Source: Bacteroidales bacterium UBA5342 (lineage in GTDB: Bacteria > Bacteroidota > Bacteroidia > Bacteroidales > UBA5342). From it: a stretch of DNA of 7,287 bases. The translations under genes were made by a program, and so were the position numbers. The stretch spans positions 1 through 7,287 of the forward strand of contig DHQI01000123.1 in NCBI GenBank assembly GCA_002408065.1. The letters run 5' to 3'. Positions 1-4,970 of this stretch are shown piece after piece. The first letter of the stretch is position 1; each line of letters starts with the position of its first letter. The notes below the pieces were generated by a model. The model ran no database searches. It had not been told where the DNA came from and saw nothing but the letters and a program-made list of their open reading frames with translations.

Positions 1-54
1 TTTGAAAAAGGTTGGTTTGCAAATCCAACCAACGAGCAGCAGCTCATATCCGAG
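1..54 (+). repeat. Direct repeat, left copy (DR-L)
   Basis: This 54-bp sequence starts at the first base of the window and recurs at 1850-1923. Apart from a 20-bp insert in the right copy, only two positions differ. It contains a small imperfect palindrome at 10-30 (GGTTGG and CCAACC arms around a TTTGCAAA core). Similarity fades after position 54. The repeat may extend left of the window, which I cannot see. The palindromic TTTGCAAA core suggests a dispersed REP-like element of the kind common in Bacteroidetes, but that is inference. Confidence 0.85.
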
Positions 55-205
55 AGAATGGGATTGTGTCGTAGGTAAGTCTTCTTTATTAGTCTTAAGG
101 TCTTTTATACTATATTTGATGTTTGGGAGTGGTATGGGAGCTTCAGAGGTCATTTTTGAAGAAATGATAAAGCCGATAAAGTGAAAAACTAAACGACCAA
201 TGATT
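55..205. other. Non-coding leader between direct repeat and dinD remnant
   Basis: An open frame with a TTG start runs from position 2 to 184, but it begins inside the direct repeat, matches no family I know and ends 21 bp before the dinD-like start. I do not treat it as a gene. The stretch is A/T-rich and holds the promoter-like element listed at 111-118. Confidence 0.5.
111..118 (+). promoter_or_regulatory. Candidate Bacteroidetes -7 promoter element
   Basis: TATATTTG is an exact match to the TAnnTTTG consensus recognised by the Bacteroidetes primary sigma factor. It lies about 88 bp upstream of the dinD-like ATG at 206. No good -33 TTTG is seen at the expected distance (the region near 84-92 is T-rich only), so this is a weak call. 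Confidence 0.35.
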
Positions 206-562
206 ATGAAAACAGATATTGTGCAATCTTTATCAAGTAAATTTGAAGTCATACAGCGATGTCTAGACGACTGGGAGCGTTTGCAAGCCCGTAAGATATT
301 AACGCTTTCAGAAAAAGGACTATTCGAACTAATATACGAACGTACTGGGAGCGATAGAGATTTTGGTATTATACGCAACAAAGGTGACAAAGCGCTTTTC
401 GACAAAACCACCCAGCAGATGATAGATGCTTTTAGGCTTCCAAAAAACAGAGTACTAGCTGATTTTCTACCTACAAATACTATTAAAGCAAAAGACTTTG
501 TAACAGAAATCACGGTATATAATACGAAAGAGCGCAAGCTACGAAAAACGCATAATTCGTAA
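206..562 (+). pseudogene. dinD: DinD-like protein remnant, internally deleted and C-terminally truncated
   Basis: The 118-residue product joins the two ends of a DinD-family protein without its middle. Residues 1-14 (MKTDIVQSLSSKFE) resemble the start of the longer Bacteroidetes proteins annotated as DNA damage-inducible protein D. Residues 15-112 resemble their C-terminal half, with ERLQARK (24-30), LIYERTGSD (42-50), IRNKGDKALF (56-65) and LADFLPTNTIKAKDF (84-98). The BRO-N-type domain expected between the halves (roughly 110-130 residues by my recollection of the family) is absent. The final residues (RKTHNS, 113-118) are encoded where a short repeat begins at 552, so the normal C-terminal tail is lost as well. 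The frame is open, so a shortened protein could still be made, but the domain usually taken as DNA-binding is gone. I chose the ATG at 206 over the one at 200 because homologues start MKTD. Family assignment is from remembered motifs. Confidence 0.75.
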
Positions 563-571
563 TTCATAATT
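552..571 (+). repeat. Inverted repeat flanking rhuM, left copy (IR-L)
   Basis: This A/T-rich 20-mer matches the reverse complement of 1598-1617 at 18 of 20 positions. It covers the last codons and stop of the dinD remnant and ends just before rhuM. The related sequence AATTACGAATTACG, read on the other strand, is a familiar filler repeat in Bacteroidetes genomes that encodes peptides such as ELRITNYEL; that statement is from memory. Confidence 0.75.
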
Positions 572-585
572 TGAAATTAAATAAT

Positions 586-1638
586 ATGGATTTATCAAAA
601 TACAAACCCAATCAGGAGTTTTTACTTTACAAAACCGCCAATGGAGATGTTAAGGTAGATGTGCTGTTGCAGAATGAAACCATTTGGATGCCTCAAAAGA
701 AAATTGCAGAGCTTTTTGGGGTGCAGCGTCCAGCCATAAGCAAACATTTAAAGAATATTTTTGAAAGCGGAGAGTTAGACGAAAAAGTGGTATGTTCCAT
801 TTTGGAACTAACCACTCAACACGGTGCTGTAGCTGATAAAACACAAAATAGACCAACCAAATTTTACAATTTAGATGCGATTATTGCCATTGGCTATCGT
901 GTGAATTCAAAACGAGCTACGCAGTTTAGAATTTGGGCAAGTGCAGTCTTAAAGGAGTTCATCATAAAAGGCTACACTATGGATGTGGAGCGTTTGAAAA
1001 ATCCACAGCCAATATTTGGTCAAGATTACTTTAAGGAACAACTCGAAAAAATCAGAGACATACGTAGCTCTGAACGAAGGTTGTACCAACAAATAACAGA
1101 CATCTATGCTGAATGTAGTATTGATTATGATTACAATACAGAAATAACTAAGCAGTTTTTTGCCACAGTTCAGAATAAATTACATTGGGCTATCACAGGG
1201 CAAACAGCAGCCGAAATAATTGTTTCCAGAGCGAATCACGAAAAAGATAAAATGGGCTTGACCAACTGGAAAAATTCTCCTGAAGGAAAAATCAGAAAAT
1301 CAGACGTAACAGTTGCAAAAAACTATTTGACCCAAGAAGAACTAAAACCATTGAATAGGATTGTGACAATGTATCTTGATTATGCAGAAGACCAAGCAGA
1401 ACAAGGCATTGTAATGACTATGCAAGATTGGGTTGAAAAACTAAATGCTTTTCTTCAATTCAATCAGAAAGATATTTTAAATAACTCAGGCAAAGTTACG
1501 GCTGCCATTGCAAAAGAATTTGCTGAATCAGAATATGAAAAGTACCGTCCTATTCAGAACCAACTTTTTGAAAGTGATTTTGATAAGGTTTTAAAACAAT
1601 TACGAATTACGAATGATAAATTGCAGAATGATGAATAA
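586..1638 (+). CDS. rhuM: RhuM family protein (virulence RhuM, unknown function)
   Basis: The 350-residue protein has the features of the RhuM family, named after a gene in Salmonella pathogenicity island 3 and widespread in bacteria, often inside type I restriction-modification loci. Its biochemical role is not established. A helix-turn-helix-like stretch lies at about residues 33-56 (MPQKKIAELFGVQRPAISKH), followed by the family blocks KFYNLDAIIAIGYRVNS (92-108), ATQFRIWA (111-118), SSERRLYQQITDIYA (161-175) and GQTAAEIIVSRANHEKDKMG (205-224). It is probably a soluble DNA-binding or regulatory protein; no membrane segment or signal peptide is seen. Length is normal for the family. A TTG at 571 is in frame, but the ATG at 586 is preferred because 571 is the last base of the left inverted repeat. 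The last 12 residues (QLRITNDKLQNDE region) are encoded by a repeat at 1598-1617. The gene starts 23 bp after the dinD remnant and looks intact. Its sequence appears more A/T-rich than pepD. Confidence 0.9.
   Translation: MDLSKYKPNQEFLLYKTANGDVKVDVLLQNETIWMPQKKIAELFGVQRPAISKHLKNIFESGELDEKVVCSILELTTQHGAVADKTQNRPTKFYNLDAIIAIGYRVNSKRATQFRIWASAVLKEFIIKGYTMDVERLKNPQPIFGQDYFKEQLEKIRDIRSSERRLYQQITDIYAECSIDYDYNTEITKQFFATVQNKLHWAITGQTAAEIIVSRANHEKDKMGLTNWKNSPEGKIRKSDVTVAKNYLTQEELKPLNRIVTMYLDYAEDQAEQGIVMTMQDWVEKLNAFLQFNQKDILNNSGKVTAAIAKEFAESEYEKYRPIQNQLFESDFDKVLKQLRITNDKLQNDE
1598..1617 (-). repeat. Inverted repeat flanking rhuM, right copy (IR-R)
   Basis: This is the inverted partner of 552-571 (18 of 20 positions match after reverse complementing). 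It is itself a tandem of AATTACG-type units and lies inside the rhuM reading frame, where it encodes the peptide LRITND. Together the two copies enclose about 1.03 kb that is almost exactly the rhuM gene. Confidence 0.75.
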
Positions 1639-1765
1639 TATAGTTCAAGAGAAGTCTTATCTGTTTTTATTGTAAAGTTATATAAATACCTCCGTCCCTC
1701 AGGATATACGCGTAGGAGGGAAACAACGTTCAGCGAAGCTAATTGCCATCCCGACTTTGTATTGT

Positions 1766-1848
1766 ATAAGGATTTGCAATCCGATATTTGTTGATAGTTC
1801 GAGTGTAAGGTGTGTGTCTGCATTGTTAATCGGATTGAAAATCCTTAT
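1766..1848. repeat. 83-bp hairpin (MITE/REP-like) element
   Basis: The arms 1766-1785 and 1829-1848 are 20 bp each and complementary at 19 of 20 positions, separated by a 43-base spacer. Each arm is also close to self-complementary around GGATTTGCAATCC, so the element could form either one long stem or two small ones. It ends one base before the right direct repeat. No target-site duplication is evident. The element type is inference from structure only. Confidence 0.75.
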
Positions 1849-1849
1849 G

Positions 1850-1923
1850 TTTGAAAAAGGTTGGTTTGCAATTGAAAATCAGCGAAGCTAAATCCAAGCA
1901 ACGAGCAGCAGCACATATCCGAG
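1850..1923 (+). repeat. Direct repeat, right copy (DR-R) with 20-bp insert
   Basis: It matches 1-54 across its whole length with two substitutions, except for a 20-bp insert at about 1870-1889 that splits the palindrome. The insert appears assembled from pieces found nearby: ATTGAAAATC (also at 1834-1843) and CAGCGAAGCT (also at 1731-1740). Confidence 0.85.
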
Positions 1924-2060
1924 GAGACGGGCACGACCGTTGGGCTCAGTCTCCAGACTACGTCCTGCTAAAATCAAGCTGGTATTTATGAAAAGAGCAG
2001 GTGATTTTTCACCAAGACTCAACATCTTTATGTACATTTACATTTTAAATTAAATTTACA

Positions 2061-3524
2061 ATGATGGATAAGAATATAAAAGCACTACAGCCACAAGCGC
2101 TGTGGGAAAATTTTCACGCTATTACGCAAATTCCTCACCCCTCTGGCGTAGAGGAACAGATCCGAGATTTCGTTTTTAGTTTTGGTGAAAAACTGGGTTT
2201 GGAGACTAAGAAAGATGAGGTAGGTAATATCTTGATTCGTAAACCTGCCACACCGGGAATGGAAAACCGCAAAGGCATTGTGCTGCAAGGTCACCTGGAT
2301 ATGGTGCCTCAGAAAAACAGCGATAAAGTGCACGATTTTGCTAAAGACCCCATAGAAGCTTACATCGATGGCGACTGGGTAACGGCTAATGGCACAACCT
2401 TGGGGGCTGATAATGGCATCGGTGTCGCTGCGGCTATGGCTATTTTACAATCGAAAGATTTGAAACACGGTCCTGTAGAGGCACTGTTTACAGCAACCGA
2501 AGAAACCGGAATGGACGGCGCTTTTGGTTTACAACCCAACTGGATAGAAGGTGATATTTTACTGAATCTGGACTCGGAGGACGAAGGCGAGCTTTACGTA
2601 GGCTGTGCCGGTGGTGTGGACGTGAATGTAGGTGTAACTTATGATCAGTTGATTGTTCCCCAAAGTGGCGTGCCACTTCAGGTGAAAATAAGCGGGCTGA
2701 AAGGTGGGCATTCGGGTATGGACATTGTGCTGGGGCGTGGTAATGCCAATAAACTGTTAGTGCGCTTTTTGCGTAAAATAACACGCGAATATTTAGTGCA
2801 GGTAGGAGAGATAAAAGGTGGAGGTTTGCGTAATGCCATCCCGCGCGAAGCTGAAGCTACCATAGTGGTATGGCCTCAACAGGTAGAGGCGGTGAAAGAC
2901 GCTGTGAAGGAATATGAAGCCATGTATAAAAATGAGTTAAGTGCTACCGAGCCGGATATTCTATTCGAAATAAAAGATGCTGAAATGCCTGTCTCGGTGA
3001 TGGAAGAGGTGGTGATGGATAGTATGTTGGATGCTATACACGCTTGCCCTAATGGTGTGGTGCGTATGAGCGATGCTATGCCGGGCTTGGTGGAAACATC
3101 TTCTAATCTAGCTTCGGTGACAGCCAAAGGCGGTGAGATGGAAGTGTGCTGTTTGTTGCGTAGTTCCGTTGATTCAGCTAAAGAGGAGTTGGTAGAGCGC
3201 ATTGAGAGCGTATTTACTTTAGCAGACGCTGAGGTCAGTGCCGAAGGGGGCTATCCGGGATGGAAACCTAATATGGACTCACCGATTCTGAAAACAACCC
3301 AAAAGGTTTACGAAGAAAAATGGGGAAAAGTACCCGAGGTGAAAGCTATCCATGCCGGATTGGAATGCGGTCTTTTAGGGGCTGTTTATCCTGCCTGGGA
3401 TATGATCTCGTTTGGTCCTACCATTCGTTTCCCGCACTCTCCTGATGAAAAAGTGAATATTGCTTCCGTAGCTAAGTTCTGGGAGTTTTTGACCTTAACA
3501 CTGGAAAATGTGCCGGTAGAATAG
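2061..3524 (+). CDS. pepD: Cytosolic Xaa-His dipeptidase (M20C), PepD
   Basis: This 487-residue protein is a full-length zinc aminoacyl-histidine dipeptidase (peptidase family M20, subfamily C). It hydrolyses dipeptides with C-terminal histidine such as carnosine, as well as some others, in the cytoplasm, as part of peptide turnover. The catalytic signature is complete: H78 and D80 in GHLDM, the bridging D117 in LGADNG, the general base E147 and ligand E148 in TATEETG, D171 in LNLDSEDEG, and H459 in FPHSPDEKV. The block GGHSGMDIVLGRGNANKLL (215-233) belongs to the lid/dimerisation domain, and HAGLECG (431-437) to the returning catalytic domain. No signal peptide is present. Two ATGs are adjacent (2061 and 2064), and either could start the protein. 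It follows a repeat-rich region, so it probably has its own promoter. Base composition is higher in G+C than in rhuM. Confidence 0.96.
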   Translation: MMDKNIKALQPQALWENFHAITQIPHPSGVEEQIRDFVFSFGEKLGLETKKDEVGNILIRKPATPGMENRKGIVLQGHLDMVPQKNSDKVHDFAKDPIEAYIDGDWVTANGTTLGADNGIGVAAAMAILQSKDLKHGPVEALFTATEETGMDGAFGLQPNWIEGDILLNLDSEDEGELYVGCAGGVDVNVGVTYDQLIVPQSGVPLQVKISGLKGGHSGMDIVLGRGNANKLLVRFLRKITREYLVQVGEIKGGGLRNAIPREAEATIVVWPQQVEAVKDAVKEYEAMYKNELSATEPDILFEIKDAEMPVSVMEEVVMDSMLDAIHACPNGVVRMSDAMPGLVETSSNLASVTAKGGEMEVCCLLRSSVDSAKEELVERIESVFTLADAEVSAEGGYPGWKPNMDSPILKTTQKVYEEKWGKVPEVKAIHAGLECGLLGAVYPAWDMISFGPTIRFPHSPDEKVNIASVAKFWEFLTLTLENVPVE

Positions 3525-3537
3525 CACTTGTTAAGGT
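3492..3537 (+). other. Inverted repeat spanning the pepD stop codon
   Basis: ACCTTAACA (3492-3500) pairs perfectly over 9 bp with TGTTAAGGT (3529-3537), enclosing the end of pepD. The right arm also overlaps a local palindrome, TGTTAA-GG-TTAACA (3529-3542). No T-tract follows, so it is not a canonical terminator. It could shape the 3' end of pepD mRNA or attenuate read-through into the next gene. Confidence 0.4.
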
Positions 3538-3591
3538 TAACAGCGAACCGTTGAATTCGTAGTTTCTTTATTGACTTTTTTAGTAGCCAAC

Positions 3592-4341
3592 ATGACCTCA
3601 GAAGAAGCCAAAAAAATTAGCCTAAAGGTGGAACGCCGTTTTAAAAAAGCGGTGGACACCTACGGGCTTATTCCGCGTGGCAGTACAGTAATAGCAGCCA
3701 TCTCGGGTGGCAAAGACTCCCTCTGTATGCTGGATCTGCTGACCCGCGACCGCTTTCGTAAACATTACGGTATTACGGTGGTGGCTGTTCATGTAGTGAT
3801 GGAAAATGTACCTTACCACGCCGATCTGGATTTTATTCAAACCTTTTGTGAAAAAAGAGAAATAGAACTGATGGTGCGGAAAACACAATTTGAATACCGT
3901 GAGGGGGCAAAGAAGTCAGCTTGCTATCTTTGCTCGTGGCAGCGCCGCAAAGTGCTCTATGCTATTGCCCGTGAAAAGGGGACTGGCATCATAGCCTTAG
4001 GTCATCATCAGGACGATATGGTTGAGACCTTGCTGATGAATATGGCTTTTCAAGGCTCCATATCAAGTATGCCGCCCAAGATGAAGATGTCTGCTTTTGA
4101 TATGACGATGATACGTCCGCTGGCTTTGATCTCCAATAAGCAATTAGAGGATTATGCGGCTCTTCGTCAGTTTCCCAAGATGAAAAAAGAATGCCCTCAC
4201 GAGGAGGCCTCTTCTCGTTCAGATATCAGAGCTGTGATTGAACAACTAGGACAACTAAACCCCAAAGCCCGGAGCAATATTTTTGCTTCTATGAGCCATA
4301 TTCAGGAGGATTACTTGCCTGGAAACGGGATTAATAAGTAG
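3592..4341 (+). CDS. ttcA: TtcA-like tRNA 2-thiocytidine biosynthesis ATPase
   Basis: The 249-residue protein belongs to the N-type PP-loop ATPases of the TtcA/TIGR00269 kind. TtcA adenylates C32 of certain tRNAs and replaces its oxygen with sulfur, using a [4Fe-4S] cluster. Visible hallmarks are the PP-loop SGGKDS (38-43), the CxxC pair C111/C114 (CYLC), the GHHQDD block (137-142) typical of this family, and a third cysteine C201 in ECPHE; three cysteines are expected to hold the cluster. It is shorter than the E. coli protein (about 311 residues), mainly at the C-terminus. The ATG at 3592 is preferred to an in-frame TTG at 3571 because it gives a usual N-terminus and a normal codon. It lies 67 bp after pepD on the same strand and may be co-transcribed. 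A TtcA-like protein of altered substrate (for example another tRNA position) cannot be excluded from sequence alone. Confidence 0.9.
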   Translation: MTSEEAKKISLKVERRFKKAVDTYGLIPRGSTVIAAISGGKDSLCMLDLLTRDRFRKHYGITVVAVHVVMENVPYHADLDFIQTFCEKREIELMVRKTQFEYREGAKKSACYLCSWQRRKVLYAIAREKGTGIIALGHHQDDMVETLLMNMAFQGSISSMPPKMKMSAFDMTMIRPLALISNKQLEDYAALRQFPKMKKECPHEEASSRSDIRAVIEQLGQLNPKARSNIFASMSHIQEDYLPGNGINK

Positions 4342-4478
4342 CTGTAAATATTGGGGATTGTGAGATCGAAATAGTTTAAGTACTATAGCTTTTGATTTAC
4401 AGTATTTGCATTTTTTTAGGCATAGCAAGTGTTCCATTATTATTCCTTATATTAAGGCTCATAAATAATAACGAAAAA

Positions 4479-4574
4479 TCCTGAAGGGAATTAATTTGAA
4501 TAAACACGGGTGTAAGCCGTGGTAGGCTAAAATGTTGCAGGAGAGCCCTGATAAGGGGGCGACATTTTTGTTTT
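4479..4574 (+). repeat. Structured intergenic element with two hairpins
   Basis: The element opens with ATCCTGAAGGGA-like sequence and contains a 5-bp hairpin CACGG (4505-4509)/CCGTG (4517-4521). A larger structure follows: a 10-bp outer stem (4529-4538 with 4559-4568, one G-U pair) around an inner CCCT-GATA-AGGG hairpin (4546-4557). The layout and wording resemble short repeats I recall scattered between genes in Bacteroidales genomes, but only one copy is in this window, so repeat status is inference. Confidence 0.45.
4529..4574 (+). terminator. Probable rho-independent terminator downstream of ttcA
   Basis: A 10-bp stem with an inner 4-bp G/C-rich hairpin runs directly into a T-rich tail (TTTTTGTTTT, 4565-4574). 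This fits an intrinsic terminator for the pepD-ttcA transcript. It is about 190 bp after the ttcA stop, which is far, and the stem contains an internal loop, so the call is moderate. Confidence 0.5.
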
Positions 4575-4822
4575 ACATATTTTTCATTTAAGGTGCTTAA
4601 GAACTCTTTCCCCACAAAGGTTCTGCTTGATTCGAAATACCCCTAGGACGATAAACGACTTCTATGATAAAGCATACCTTGCTCTTCCGTCGTTTTGAAT
4701 TTGTAAATTAAACTATTGGCAAAAAAAATCTTCGTTTTGATCTGCTTTTGAGAAACTCTTTGACGATGGGCTAGCTGTCTTGCGTGCCTCGCAACGGTTC
4801 TTTCATTTGAAAGCGGATATTT

Positions 4823-4884
4823 TGTCATAAAGTATTGGTTTTTACTGTCTGAATGTCATTTAAGCGTCTCTTAGCTATGACATT
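4823..4884. promoter_or_regulatory. TGTCAT motifs and inverted repeat upstream of clpB
   Basis: TGTCAT occurs at 4823-4828 and 4854-4859, and its reverse complement ATGACA at 4877-4882. The last two lie in a perfect 8-bp inverted repeat, AATGTCAT (4852-4859)/ATGACATT (4877-4884), spaced by 17 bases and ending about 86 bp before the clpB ATG. This is a plausible operator or stem in the clpB control region. No matching regulator is known to me. Confidence 0.35.
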
Positions 4885-4970
4885 ACGTCTGGTTTCTTGG
4901 TGTGGACTGTAAATTGACGTCCTTTTTTTTGTGAAGCAATTTTGGAATTATTCAATTTAAAAGACAGACG

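Larger units (their letters stand above)
1639..2060. other. Repeat-filled intergenic region between rhuM and pepD
   Basis: No convincing gene is present in these 422 bp. A hairpin-forming pair, TCCCTC (1695-1700) and GAGGGA (1716-1721), lies shortly after rhuM but lacks a T-tract, so I do not call it a terminator. The 12-mer CAGCGAAGCTAA occurs at 1731-1742 and again at 1880-1891. An 83-bp hairpin element (1766-1848) leads directly into the right direct repeat (1850-1923). Beyond it, GGAGAC (1923-1928) and GTCTCC (1949-1954) form another 6-bp inverted pair, and GGTGA/TCACC (2000-2004/2009-2013) a 5-bp stem before pepD. A weak -7-like TACATTTA sits at 2033-2040, but I see no -33 partner. The dense palindromes resemble REP-type or MITE-type debris. 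Confidence 0.7.
4342..4970. other. Gene-free interval between ttcA and clpB
   Basis: I find no recognisable gene in these 629 bp. Short minus-strand frames (for example 4643-4828, 61 residues) match no family I know. Just after the ttcA stop, CTGTAAAT (4342-4349) and ATTTACAG (4395-4402) form an 8-bp inverted pair followed by T7 at 4411-4417; the loop is too long for a standard terminator. Next comes the structured element at 4479-4574. A further hairpin lies at 4600-4624 (AGAAC-T-CTTT paired with AAAG-GTTCT, 9 bp with one bulge, no T-tract). Small stems are seen at 4445-4457 and 4800-4813. The clpB-proximal part contains the TGTCAT sites listed separately. No CIRCE operator (TTAGCACTC-N9-GAGTGCTAA) is present. 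Confidence 0.7.

Noticed and set aside
2..184. 60-residue open frame with a TTG start at the left edge
   Set aside because: It begins inside the 54-bp repeat, resembles no known family, and has no credible start signal; likely chance.
602..610. Unusual threonine in the second ClpB Walker A (residues 602-609, GTTGVGKT rather than GPTGVGKT)
   Set aside because: Coordinates here are residue numbers. From memory this variant is normal in Bacteroidetes ClpB, and the catalytic lysine and threonine are intact.
1695..1721. TCCCTC/GAGGGA hairpin as a terminator of rhuM
   Set aside because: The stem is only 6 bp with a 15-base loop and no T-tract follows; CCTCC (1689-1693) competes for the same right arm.
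1554..1823. 89-residue minus-strand open frame across the end of rhuM
   Set aside because: It crosses the AATTACG-type repeat and hairpin DNA; the peptide looks like translated repeat sequence.
1..2060. CRISPR array or insertion sequence
   Set aside because: There are no regularly spaced repeats with unique spacers, and no transposase frame on either strand. The repeats are pairs, not arrays.
4397..4615. 72-residue minus-strand open frame over the hairpin element
   Set aside because: It runs through the two-hairpin element and terminator-like stem, which explain the sequence better than a protein.
4643..4828. 61-residue minus-strand open frame in the ttcA-clpB gap
   Set aside because: The translation is basic and low in recognisable motifs, I know no family like it, and there is no supporting neighbour. 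It could be a degraded gene tail, but nothing positive supports this.
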